A stretch of 64,000 nt of DNA from Circinella umbellata (taxonomy: Eukaryota; Mucoromycota; Mucoromycetes; Mucorales; Lichtheimiaceae), in contig JAIWNF010000043.1 of NCBI GenBank assembly GCA_025093555.1, forward strand, positions 62,001 through 126,000. The letters are read 5' to 3'. Below, one piece after another: positions 22,958 to 35,629 of the stretch; within the stretch, counting starts at the first letter, position 1, and each line of letters begins with the position of its first letter. A program made the translations under genes and the position numbers. The notes beneath the pieces are model-generated. The model saw only the letters and a program-made list of their open reading frames with translations. It had not been told where the DNA came from and made no database searches.

Positions 22958-24041
22958 ATGCGTACCGAGATTGGAAATGTTATTTTTGAAAGCAAAAGCG
23001 ATACAAAATGGAATAATGTTCCTGTTTGTTCACCAGAAAGACTTGATATGGCGTATAAGCAACTTCACTCTTTTGTACCTGGTAAAAAAAATTTACAAAG
23101 GTTTTTGAAACTTTTGGGGCGTCGTGGATTGGAACCAAACCAAAGCACCAAAAAGAAGAATTAATGGGACAACAAAAGCCAATAGAAACAACTATTGTTG
23201 AAAGACTGAATGAAAACAATAAAGAAGTCGTCCTCATTTCTTCTACAGTACCAATAGTAGTAAAAGGGCTCTTTTTACTTATGGGGTATTCGTATTTACA
23301 CAATCTTTGTGTATACTATTTTTCGACAAGAAAGCATGCCCAAATTATCAATCCATCGGGAAAGGTGGTCATTGGAGTGCTCCATCACGTGGATTCTTAC
23401 TTAAACTCAGAAGCGCAATGGTTTGACTTAAAGGATGTCATGAAATACGAGGTGAGTTATACTTTGGACTGTATATATATTGGATGGATATATGTAAAAA
23501 TATATACGTATTTTATAGCAGATCATTTACTAATTATAGTATATACTTTTATTAACAGCTACCAAAGCCTTACAAGTATAAATGTATAAGACGCACACCG
23601 TTACAGTACCATCAGCGGCTGCGACCAAAAAAGATGATGAAGAGCAACATCGACGTGAACATCGATTGACTGGTATTAATCGAGCTACTATAATTGACAC
23701 ATATGAAGCTGGTGTTTAAAATTATCACCATGATGAAATCATGAAGATCTTGAAAAAGTCGTCGAATCATACAAAAGCAACCAAGGATATACGAAAGTAT
23801 GAAAACTCCCTTGATCAACGTCGTACTTTACCACATAATGTCCTACTACCTATTCAAGAAAAGTACATGCTCAATAACCCTCTTGCTGATCTATTCAGAA
23901 CATGGTTGGTAGATCGTTTAAAGGAGTACAAAGACTATGACAGATTAAAAATTTTCAAGAAGCTGGACGTAAATGTATAGCTGAAGTACATGTTCGTTTG
24001 GAGGTGTCTACATTGGAACAAGTGTGCGGTGTTCAGTCGAA

Positions 24042-24072
<31 letters not shown>

Positions 24073-26721
24073 AATAACAATAGTGATGACGATGACGTTC
24101 TCCTTACGAAGCATTGTGCGCCTAGAAATGAATTTCAGTGATTATTTGAATGTTCTAAAAAACGAACAACGTCGAGTTGGAAGATGTTTATCCGAATTGT
24201 CCAAGACTGTCTCCGTATTGACTAATATAATCATGGCTGGAGAACTCGGTTCCTCTGTGGACATAAACGTTGAACATAATACGTTAGATATTAAATTTTT
24301 GGCCCCAAGGTTCGACTTTGGTACTGATGTCGCCACTTTAATGAATGTTGTACCCATACCAAAAGAAGATGATAGACAAAAACTTACAAATAACTGTGTT
24401 TATTCTTTTTCTCACTTTTCAAATACTCTTTCTGGTATGTTCTCACTTTTTTTTATCTTTATTGATGGTATACATTTATTTTTCTCAATTTGTGCTCTAA
24501 AAATTTATTTACTTAACAGGATGCGTTGGTTCAAGTGTGCGGGAAAAAAAAGAACAAGCGAACTTCAAAAAGGTTCGTGGATTGATCAACAACACTGGAA
24601 GAATTACGACGCAAAACGATTTTTCTTTTACTGGGGCAATGAATAATGGACTGCATGAATTCTAATATACAGCCATAAAAAACCTATGGACTCGTAAACG
24701 GCATGAACGAGATTTACGTGTACTTATAACAGAATTATTTCGAATCAACCTGGCACCTGATCGCGTTAGAAGGTATCATCAAAAGGTGATGCAGTTTCGG
24801 GAAAAATCCAAGTCGGACAAAGAAAAAAAGAAAGAAGGATAAGAGGGTGAAAGGGATGTCAAGTATTTAAAAACAAGGTTGCATCAGGCCAAAAATGAAT
24901 TAGCTTGGGGGATTGCACGAGGAAGAAATGTTACTGTACAAATATGTTGTTCAATAAACTTGAAAGTCTTCATAACAAGGTACACCTGGTTAATTTCAGT
25001 TTTGACCACATCTTCTGAATGTATAAATAGCTTCATATTCTAATTTGTTTGAGTAATTAACTATAGTATGAACGGTTTAAGCCACATGCACAAAGAACGA
25101 CCAGTGAATCGATAGCCTCATCATCAAAATTAGTATCTGCAGCAACACTAAAGGATGATATTCGTTTTCTAGATCCATTGCGGTTAGCAGCAGATAACGA
25201 AGACGAGGATTGTTACAGACTTGGTAACAGGCAGACTTCGGTTAAAGCAAACTCATAGTTATATGGGTTGTACAAGCCGGTTCAGCAGTATAAAAGGGCT
25301 GCTGGGCTGGAAAAATAAAAAATTAACCTCTTTTTCTACTGTATCATTTATTGACCTGGTTAAAAGTTCACTAATAGACGAGATTAGTCTATAGCACGAA
25401 AGACAACAACTGGCCAAGGTAAAACGGATCCACCCGCAAAACGTGGACCTGTCAATATTATAGCCGAAGAGAAGCTAAAGTGCGAAAAAGAAGATATACA
25501 CAATCGAGTCAAGCGCTTAGAATCAAAAGTTACAAAACTTGCCAAGGAATCAGCGAGCGTGGAAAAAGAACGAGCTGACAAAGGGCGTTCTTTTCGCAAA
25601 GGGAAGGCAAATGGGCTATGGGATACTCAATTGTCTTCCGACTTATGAGAAGTTAGAAAACGTGCTAATAGTATCGAACGTGATTTAGCTGTGAACCGAA
25701 GGGATCTGGTAGATGCAAGATCACAATTGTATGCCTTGGAGATGAAACTTTTGGGAAAAGATGTTGACGAAGTAACGAAACCGGATGAAGACCAGGTATT
25801 AATAAATAATAATACGAAATTCAATATCATTTGTAGATATATGCTATCATGCGTTTAAGATACTTATGACAATATATATTTATAGTTGACTATCCAGAAA
25901 AGTCTGATCGCAAGTACTGACAGTGAGAAGCCATTGGTGATTGTAGGTGTGGATCCAGGGATTGTAGTGGCAGCGACAGCAGCAATTACAAAAGCATCTC
26001 AACTTCTTGAAACAACAAAACCTTATTGGAAGTATTTAACGTCTAATCCATCAGCGTCTTCATCGTCATCATCAGTTCCAACAACAACTATAGGTACACA
26101 ACAAATAACAACAAACTATATCCGACCACCTAAAGCACTAAAATATACTGCTAAGCAAAAAAGTGCAGCTAATTCTTTATCTAAACATAAAAAACGACGT
26201 GAACGATATAAACAAAAACGCCAAAAAGAAGACCGGACACGGGAAATTCGTCACAACATTTACCACCAAAAGCTAGGATCCAGCTGGCGAATTAAAAGTT
26301 CAATGGGAAGTGTCGTGTTCTCTGGATCGTATAGGGTAGCAAACAGTCGAATTAAAAACACAAACGAGGTGCAAACTCTAAATTAATCAAACAACTAGAT
26401 GCTCCTGCACATGATCATGTATATATCACCAACGAACATAGGAGTAGTCATACTTGCCTGGTTTGTCATAGTTCCACCAAGCATCAAAAATTTAGACGCA
26501 ACAACAAATTAAAGTCTCTCAATGGCGCGTTAAGATGCACCAATCCACAATTCCCTGCCCATAATTCAAGTACATTTAATCGTGATGAAGTTGGAGGATT
26601 CAACATCGCGATTTCTGGACTATCAAAATCTTTATCTTTTACAAATACACCGATTCCCCCCTTCTCCCGTTGTAAATCCTCATATTCGCTTGCTCCCCAC
26701 ATGGAGAAATTGTTGGCGTGA
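22958..26721 (+). pseudogene. Fanzor (TnpB-like RNA-guided nuclease) gene, intron-bearing and degenerate
   Basis: C-terminal half: RuvC-I motif VIVGVDPGIV (Asp codon at 25952), a basic stretch KALKYTAKQKSAANSLSKH, and RHNIYHQKL. After a frameshift near 26365-26390 come YITNEHRSSHTCLVCHSSTK, LRCTNPQF, and RuvC-III FNRDEVGGFNIAIS ending at TGA 26719. Upstream blocks (AIKNLWTRKRHERDL, KVRGLINNTG, LHQAKNELAWGIARGRN) match the layout of long eukaryotic Fanzors. Likely introns: about 23452-23558, 24434-24519, 24979-25065 and 25796-25885, all GT-AG. In-frame stops are at 24663, 24840 and 25646, with further stops near 23588 and 23717. The second zinc-finger pair has a single Cys (RCTNPQ), so metal binding looks impaired. 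Family role: transposon-linked, RNA-guided DNA endonuclease. The copy as read is probably dead. The exact start is unknown. Confidence 0.75.
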
Positions 26722-27246
26722 CACCAGTTCTTGGTTCTCATTTGTCTGCCGCGTGGAGCCGGATTTAAAGTGTGAAACTCCTGTATTTTCTCTCAATATA
26801 TTAGTGTATTTATGTATATATCAAAGATAATAAATTTAAACGTTATGGATAAGAAAGGTCAATTACTTATGATGCATCATTTATACTGGTCTGTCGAATT
26901 TTTCATTTACATATATATGTATGATAACGCATGAGAAATGTACTTATCTAGCTTGTACGTACTTCAACTCATTCCAAATTATCAGAGATACGTATAAGTT
27001 GATAGTAGTCAATAAGAATAGAGGAGGTTCATAATTTCTTTTTTAAAGGATAAAGAACCCCCTATTGTTTAAAACTATTTGCTTAACCAGTTTCTCAGCA
27101 CAACCTATATAGTAAACTTTTTCGCCCCTATTTCCTCAAAAAAAAAAAAATAGCTGTTATTTATTGCTACATATTAATTCACAAAATATTATTTTTCTAT
27201 AGAGCAAAAGTTTATATCAATAGAAAACTATACTCATTTATGTTTG
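26722..27246. other. region 3' of the Fanzor locus, no gene seen
   Basis: AT-rich, non-coding by eye. In Fanzor systems the guide RNA is usually encoded at or just after the 3' end of the nuclease gene, so this stretch is where one would look. No conserved structure could be picked out by eye. Confidence 0.35.
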
Positions 27247-29517
27247 TTATAACCTCAACTTGAGATATATCATGAAAATAATACTTGAAGCAGGAACAAG
27301 AACACAGATCAACTTATGAACCATAAATACTTCAATATTGTAAATTGACTCTATATAATTGGCTACAATAGGCCCTATAATAACACCGGCTGTATTTACA
27401 AGATAGACAATAGAGACTCCAAGTGAAAATGTATCTTGGTTGGTAACTTCACCAATAATTGGAATAACTAATATAAAGCCATTGATTTTATATATAGTAA
27501 CAGTTTTCAATTAGTACTATTATCTTATCCGTATAAATATATCAATAATTAATAGTGTTATTATTAATCATTATACATAATAATTTTAACACTTGCCAAA
27601 AGTAATATAAGAACCACTACAAAAACCAAAAACTATTGCATATAAAAGCAATGGCTGATAATTATATACAAAAGTCCAACCAATCAATGCGGAAAATGAA
27701 GAAACGGCAGTGAACACAATAATTGTGTTGATTTTTCCCAACCAGTTATCGGCTAGTAAACTTAATACCTTATTTTTTATTAGTACTAGTATAGAAGAAA
27801 CGTTTTCAAGAAGCTGCTATTTTCTATAGTATACTTATATTTATCAATTAAAACAACATTAGTTTGTGAAAAAGAAAACTTACCCTATACATATTGAACC
27901 AAAGCTAGCTGCAAGTGACATGGTTGTAATTAATGATACACCTTGTGAAGGAGATAATCCGATAAAAGTAGCGTAGGCTTATTTTCATAAATGAGTGAAA
28001 TTGACAAAAATAAAAATAAAGCCAGTTTGACCCAGAAAATTTCTTCTCTAAAAAAAGTTGATAATATATTATGCACTTACAAGGAACAAATGTAAATGGA
28101 ATAAAATCGGTCGCAGACCGAAGAAAACCAATAATAAGCCATATCAAAAAGTTCATATTATTAAATAAAAGTTGATATACTTTCGATGTTTTTGAGGTAG
28201 ATAAACATCCCATATTTTCTTCTTCTTCATCGTCTACTTTCTTTGATTTTCCACGAGTTTGATTCTCTTGATCATCACTCATCATCTGTTGATAATTATT
28301 ACTACTATTATTATTACTGACCGGATTTTCTTCAATTATAATTAAAGCAATAATGTTAAATAAGAGAAAGATTAGATTAAGAACGTGGTATGTCCTAAAG
28401 ATTAAATATAAAATATTAGTAAAATACTAGATAAGATTGAGGATGATTATCTTTAGCAATTATATTTTATACTCATTTTGATAATCATACCACTGAATTC
28501 CTAAACGATCAGATATCAGAATAACCATCAATGGTATAATTATACCAGCTACACCGGTACTTGCAACCGAAATACCAAACGCTGTATTCGCGCCTTTATC
28601 TGTTATAAACCATTGAGCCATTGAGAAAATGCACACCTACGTAGAGTACATGCATAATATATTTTTTGAGTCAGCTATTTATATTGATATATGTATCTCT
28701 GTATAGATTTTAAAATCTTGAAAAAAAAAAGAGCGAAAACTATATACATCACATTACCACAAATAGTAATCCGAGACCTGTCCCCAAACACAACCCCAAC
28801 GACACATATAGTTCCCAAATCTGTATGGAGTAAAACGTAATAGATTAGAAGTTCAATATAAGAATGGAAGGTATATAAGTAATAATGTTTGAAAACTTTT
28901 ACTTTGGTAGAAAAAGAAGCCAACTCAAGTCCACAAATATTAGTATTGTTGCGAAAAGAAGTGTTCCTCGAAATTGAAATTTTGATATCAATGCTTGGCC
29001 GGGTGATAACATAATCATTGGTAAAATTGTAATTGTAATTCCGATAAACGTTAACATCATCTTGGCCTCTTTTCCATCACCAAACACCTCCCGTTGGTAA
29101 TAGTCTTGAAAAACCCCTATATATTATCATACTTTTAGATGGCAAACGTATATAAAAATGCAGCACGAACTAATCCTAATTGCTAATAAATATCATATCT
29201 ACCCCTGAAAAAAAATATCAAAAAATTAACATTACATATAGATATATATACTGAAATGAATATATATTAGCCTTACGTACCAGCAATAACAAGCTCCATT
29301 AAATTCAATTCCTGTTAAAAATGCGGCCATAAGGACTAACCACTTTTCTTCGATGATGATAATTCTTTATCTTTAAACTTTGCTGTTTATGCTTTTTCGC
29401 CTCATGATATATTTTAGGTGTAATCGCTGCATTTTCTTGTTTTATAGAATTATCGAGAAGTGGTCTACGCTCGTTGTCATTTGCAATATATGTAAATGAA
29501 TCTATATTATATTCCAT
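27247..29517 (-). pseudogene. MFS transporter, monocarboxylate-transporter-like, probably degenerate
   Basis: Minus-strand blocks run in the order expected for a 12-TM monocarboxylate-type MFS carrier: polar N-terminus from 29517, KWLVLMAAFLTGIEFNGACY (to 29281), GVFQDYYQREVFG and a TM (29116-28913), IWELYVSLGLCLGTGLGLLF (28820-28758), and MAQWFITDKGANTAFGISVA (28636-28473). These are followed by a polar cytoplasmic loop with QMMSDDQENQTRGK (28394-28081), YATFIGLSPSQGVSLITTM (27977-27884), LADNWLGKINT and two TMs (about 27765-27597), and the last exon 27467-27247. Junctions 28758/28636, 28473/28394, 28081/27977 and 27597/27467 join in phase. The junctions at about 29281/29116, 28913/28820 and 27884/27765, and the N-terminal join near 29380, do not. 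The gene is therefore either decayed or unusually spliced. Substrate unknown. Confidence 0.6.
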
Positions 29518-31613
29518 TGTATAATAATAAGCGTTTTATTGATGATAACCTCCTTGTGGTTACCTCGAAAGGAAAATGTGTTTCTTACCATTCTGGCAAT
29601 GACTGCCATGAAGCATTTTTTAATGAAATGTGTATACGTAACAGAAAAAAATATGACAGGATAATAAAGAGAAGAAGAAGAAGAAGAAGAATATGCACAT
29701 GCATACATTTTTGAATATAATCTATAAAGTTTGATATCGAAATTGTTACAGTACGTATTTGGAAAAAAGGAATGCAAAAAAGGGAGAGGTGAATAAATGA
29801 TATTGACAGACAGGGCTAAAGTATATTGTATGCACCATGGGAAATTTTTGGCACATTTGGCACATTTGGCACAAAAGTTTGATAAAAAAGGAAAAGGAAT
29901 CTAAAATTATTATTCTTTGTAAGAGCGGAAGGTCAAATTAGTAAAGTTGAAAGGGAATAGTGAGAAGATTTTGAGGGTGTCGAGTCTACTTTGGGACATT
30001 TGGCACATCTGGCACATTTGGCACAAAAGTTTGATAAAAGAGGAAAATAAAAATAGTAATTGAGGAGGGTAGTAGAGGGTGGAGTCTAAATACTGTTGAT
30101 ATCCCCGAGTTGAATGTCACCTGGGATCATTTCAGGAAAAACTAAGTAATAGTGGCCATCATGCAATGAGGATTTAAGCAAATTGTTTAAGTTCACTGTT
30201 CTCCTCTTTTGTCATACGCACTATTCTATCTTAGTTACGTACGATGATCTGTTCACCAGTTTTCGAAATGATAGGGCATGTTCAATATGACAAATCGTAT
30301 TACATTTATCAGTCATCCGTATATTTCACAACGCCGACTGCTATATAAAACATATATTGATCCAAAGGGAATGTTTTGCTAATATGTTTTTTTGCAACAA
30401 TAGTTGTCGTTGTTTAGGTCATGGTATTGTTTACAGAACAATTTACAATACATATTTCTCCTTAGTAATATTCTTTACTATACACTACATAATGTAGACA
30501 GAGCAAAAAGATTAAAGAAACTAACATTATCTTTAATTAAAACAATAACCTTATTTCTATTCAAATAAACAAGGTGTAGATCCAAAAAGGTGTACTTTTT
30601 GAAAAAGCGACATGACAAACAGAGTCGCTGTATGAATAGCAAAGAAAAAGTATTTCTTTCCTATAACACTGGAACCTCAAACTATTCCTTATTATCTATA
30701 AAATTACTTTTTTCTACAGAAATTCTGTAACAGATCCTTATTAGCGTCAGAAAGTGGTAGTGTAGCTACCGAGTTTGACAACAAAAAGAAAAAGTAATAT
30801 CCAATCCATCCAAAACACAACCTGTTATGAGAGATTATCATAAAATTGGATGGAATTTTTTTGGCCTCGCTGTCAATTATAAAACTACATGAAGATATCT
30901 TCACAGAAACATCTTACTCTAAAAGATACTCTATTTTTTTGAACCAGTTGGTCTATAAAAGTGGCATAGAAATTTATAAAATACAAAATATATAGAAATG
31001 TAATATAATATAATAAACAGCACCAAATGTTTTAAAACAAGAGGATAAAAACTGATCAAAATTTTGAATCAAAAAGATTAATAGCCAGGGCTCTGTAATA
31101 ATCAATATAACTGTAAAATAAGGAAGATCACCATAAAAATTGGCAGTATTTTAACCATAATATTTCATTAAATGTATAAGCTACGTACTAGAATATAAAG
31201 TACAATGTATGATTTGATTTCTGCTTTTTTCATATTACAAAAAGTATATAACACTATTTTTCATTATATGAAAGATAAAAACGTAATATTTTTGAATAAC
31301 TCTTATGAAATTATTATTATTCGATTCAGTAAATATTAGGTTTAGAAAAAATACTTTGAGATACGTATTGTGTGGAAAGATGCACCAGGTTTACCATGAT
31401 GAAGCCATAGAACCCAATTGTACACCTTTTTTTTTCGTGTTTCCCCCAAGGAATATAGTTATATGTAAAAATGTGTGGGAATTTATTTTAGGGTCAAAGC
31501 GTTTTTTTTATATTTCATACGTATGACGTTTTATCTATACATTTTACAAGTGTAATTTTATTTCAAGGGTTCTTTTCATGATTTATCATGGTACCCCTTC
31601 TACAAAAATTTTA
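29518..31613. other. 2.1-kb gene-free region with a TTGGCACA repeat pair
   Basis: No gene is supported. It contains a (GAA)n-like run near 29668-29690 and two copies of a TTTGGCACATTTGGCACA-type block. The open frame at 31305-31526 lacks recognisable features. Confidence 0.45.
29845..30047 (+). repeat. two copies of a GGCACATTTGGCACA-containing 54-bp block
   Basis: 29845-29898 and 29994-30047 share a short internal tandem of TTGGCACA/TTTGGCACA followed by AAAAGTTTGATAAAA and GAGGAAAA-like sequence. The copies are 149 bp apart and differ at a few positions. Confidence 0.8.
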
Positions 31614-34600
31614 TCAACTGTCTTCTGGAAATAGGCTGGACCATTCGTCTTGAGGTACCAGCGAACCAAATAATTTCTTCATATTATCCCCCATCTAAAC
31701 AAAAACAGTAATATTTTTTGTTATCAGTCATAAGAGCATAAAAAAAGTAAATTACATTAATGGGTCTATTTAAATATATATATATATACCTTATCCATTT
31801 CACGAATCACATCTTCCATCATAGTTATGTAGGCATAATAAAACATATAAACATTATCCAACTCTACCATCTGTTGAGATCGAACCACTGGTAATTCCCG
31901 TAACCGTGCCAACAATCGCTCCCAAGCTGGTTTTGCTGGTGGTAAGGTAGGTGGTAATGGTGTTTTCAGTCGTAATGCCGATGCCAATAAGTAAAAATAT
32001 AACAGAATATCACCTGCCATTTCACGCCGTTCCTTATTGACAGGCAAAATAAAATCTTGATGGACTTGTTCTATCCATGCATCTTTAAAAATAACTGTTC
32101 GCATGGCTAAAAACTTGTCCGCAATGTTACGGCATGATCTTAACATTAAGCGATACGATTCTGTAGGAAATTCACCTTTGAGACGAAATTCATTAGGTGC
32201 ATGCGATAATAACGTACTAAGATCGGTTAAGCTGCGCTGAATTTTTAGTTCAAGTGTCATGAAATTTTGTGTGGCAATAGCACGTTCCTGTCGAACTGTA
32301 AGATTTTGATCATCATTAAGAGGTTTGGTGTAGACTGATAAAAGCTTACGATAAACCCAGCCTAATTGAATCAAGAGATCGGATAATGATTTGCGTAGTT
32401 CAGTTCTGGCTATATATAAAGATACGATATCATTATAGACGAATAATAAGTAAGGGTTATATAGCTAAAGTAAACCCTATTTTTTTTTACCCCTCTTCTT
32501 CTCTCTGTCTGGTAATAATAAATGTAATTTTTTTACCTTCATAAGGCCACACACATGAGCTCATGAATAAGCCAAACATAACACCAACAATAATTGCGAG
32601 GAACCTTTGCCATGCGAGCCATTCAACATCTATTCTATTGGTCTCTCGATCATTATATTTGTTAAGCATAACCAAATTATACGCCAATAATGTAAACTGA
32701 CCAATTTTTCCATGCTTGTGATACAAAATACCCCAAAAATTTGGTATGGAAAAGAGCCATGTTAGGATAGGTAATACATACATGTTCGCAGGAAATAAAC
32801 TATAAAATAAAGCAGCGACGAATACTCCAACCATAGTTGATAATATACGATAAACGGCTACAACGTTGGTTCTTCCAATTGTTGGGTTCATTACCACCAT
32901 AAGCTGTTATTTATGTTTTTTTTTTTACTTATTAGTAAACTGTATAATATGGAATAAAATAAAATGATAATTTGTTATTATTACCGTAATCAAAGCCCAT
33001 TCCATTCGCCGTTGACGAAGCCAAGGCCCTGTAGATTCCAAAAATAATGGAGTAGCCAAAATAATTGCTCCCACTGTTGCCTTGATTGCATATTGAACGG
33101 TTTGCTGTTTTAATAACTGGCTGAATTCCCAAATATCCAACATTAATTTCCGCCACCGTGTTGTTGGTGTGGGTGTATGAAGTGTTGCTCTCATATTACG
33201 CTCATTCACAGCAAATACACTATTATAGTGCCCATCGGGTGCTACTTGTAATGGCTCAGATCGTCTTTTATGCATCCACTTGAACCACCAACGACCCGTT
33301 GATTCTGTAGGAGGTTCTCCTAACTTGTCAACTGAATCTACCAGATGAATTAATTCGGTAGCAAATTCAATCATATTGAACGCAAAGAAATAAACCAAAA
33401 ATGCATCTTCTCCTGGTACATAGACATCCCCTGCTGCAAGACTCGATTGGTGATGCTCATAGATATTGCGTACAGCATGTCGTTGAGCTATTTCAAATAA
33501 TGCCAAAGCTTTCCTCATATTTCGCGTTAATTTCTTGGTATTTTTGCCTTGACGATTGTTTTGCAAACTATACAATGTTTGCTTGCAAGTATATGCAAGA
33601 GACTTGAGCGGTTGTCGAATAGTATGTATAAATTCAAGTAATGAAGCATTTTTGCTGCTATCTATTTTAGTGTCTTTGCTACTATTAGCATTACTAGTAT
33701 TATCAAAATGATGCTGATTATGTCCCATATCCGTATAACCATGTTGTCGTTCATGGGATGGCTGTTGCGGCGTTGACAGAGTTCGATGAATATGACCGTC
33801 ACCCATCATTGTCTTTTGTCTTTTTATTTCATCTTGAAATTTCCTTCGATGGTATCCAGCACGAATATTCCATACTCCATCCGAGTCATGATGATCCTTT
33901 TTAGATTTCCTTTTTGTATGTAAACCAGCAGACATAGCTTGTCGTTCTGGGTCTGATTGAGTACCGATACGTTCAAATTGAATGCCACAACTACTACGCA
34001 AACCGCCTACATACTGTGCTAATCTATGCATACAAGCGACCACATCGTCATATTCTTTGGCACGTTCAATTGAATTTTTTTGACATCCGATTTCCAGTTT
34101 GGCTTCATGCAATGATTTCGAAAGTTCTGTAAAACTGGAACGATATGATTCAATAGCTTTTTGTAATTCTTTGTTAGCTTCAAATTGAGGTAAATCTTCA
34201 TCCAATGTAAATGTTTTGGTCAATAATTTTAAAAGTACGCGGTAGGAACCAAGAATCGATTCAGTATCTTTTCTATAATATATATCAGTTTAAATTGATT
34301 CTTTATTGCTACCATACCTACTAACTCTTTCAGATTTAGTAAAAATTGTATACTTTACTTGAGTTGGGTTACTGCTGATTCAGGCCAAATCAAAACACAA
34401 CACAGAACAGTAATGACAGTACCGGTAGCTACGGCACTGCTAATTTCTTGAATCCGAGTGATATCAAAATCACCTCGATTTGCTGATCCTTCACGTACCA
34501 CAATAATAAATATGATAATAAAACATAAACTAGATGCTATAATTTTTTTTTTCGATAACATTTATATATTAAATTTGTATATTCTTTGATTATTTGTTTG

Positions 34601-35629
34601 TTTCCAATGTATATTTTTAAAAGTAAAAAAAAAAAATTGATATCGATGTTTACCAGATGCTACAGGAGGTTTATTCCAGTAAGCTTTTAAAAATGACACG
34701 ACAAATGTTGCTCCAGCCAACCAAACTAATAATGAAATACCATGTGCAACACCATACATGTTACGATCAACAAAAAAATCAGTTGTTAACATGGATCCAA
34801 GACAAGTAAATAATGCGAAAAGGACATAACCCCATCCATAAGCAGCAGCTTCCACCATGCCACCCAATGTCTTTGCAGGATTAAAAAAGACTGTTGCCGT
34901 TGCTACTAAATGACTTGATGTTCGATTATGGCCAATTAAATTATTCAAAAATGGTAAAAAGGTAAATAAGGATGCGAAAAAATATGCAAAACTACATTTA
35001 AGAACACGTTTTTGGCGTGTATCAAATGTAGGCCATACAAGAGCATATTTCGATCTAAAAAAACGATATCCACCGTTACTGTTATTTTGTCCATGGTGAG
35101 CATCATTGTCATATTCATCAGAGCAAGAACTATCTTCATCTTCTTCGCTTGAACTTGTGTAATACGACGAAGATGCACCTGATGTTGAAGGATCATGGCC
35201 CATATACATTGTTGTATGATCTTTGGAACTTAATAAAGGGGTTCTATCATTAGCTACTGTATTGTTGGGTCTTTGTGTCGTAGAAGAAGAAGATATTCCT
35301 GTTATCCTACTGTAAATAAATAAATATTAATATTTAAGAGCTAAAAATAGTTGTATGTGCTACCAATAATTATGCAAAATTTGTCTTTCGCCTTACGTTG
35401 TTTCTGTGTCATTAAGACTTGTTAGAGATACTTTACGTCGTTGTAAAGTTCCATCGTCAAGAATGACTTCAATTTCACCACTCATAGACGGAGAAATATT
35501 GTTACGGTCGAAAGATCGTTCAAGTGATCGAGCTTGTGGTGAAGATGTTGAATCAATTGAAGTCGGTGAACTAGATAAAATAAATCTATTTTTATTGTTT
35601 TCCGAGTTTTGTCTTGTTGATGACGCCAT
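31614..35629 (-). CDS. large fungal membrane protein, aromatic-acid exporter / fusaric-acid-resistance-like (DUF2421 type)
   Basis: Minus-strand exons 35629-35397, 35309-34654, 34536-34359, 34272-32985, 32903-32537, 32409-31790 and 31694-31614 join in phase to 1140 aa. The N-terminus is Ser-rich and polar. An N-terminal cluster of hydrophobic segments (FAYFFASLFTFLPFL, GWGYVLFALFTCLGSML, ISLLVWLAGATFVVSFL, CFIIIFIIVV, AVATGTVITVLCCVLIW) is followed by a long cytoplasmic helical/His-rich region. A second membrane cluster starts at YAIKATVGAIILATPLF, continues through WALITLMVVMNPTIGRTN and ILSTMVGVFVAALFYSLFP, and ends at the SSCVWPYEG region. A soluble tail closes the protein. This two-module layout with the MVVMNPTIG-type motif is that of the fungal ArAE/fusaric-acid-resistance-like family with a DUF2421 tail (Bre4-like). 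It is likely an organelle or plasma-membrane transporter; substrate unknown. Confidence 0.85.

Noticed and set aside
31305..31526. 73-aa open frame
   Set aside because: No motif, AT-driven composition, isolated between genes.
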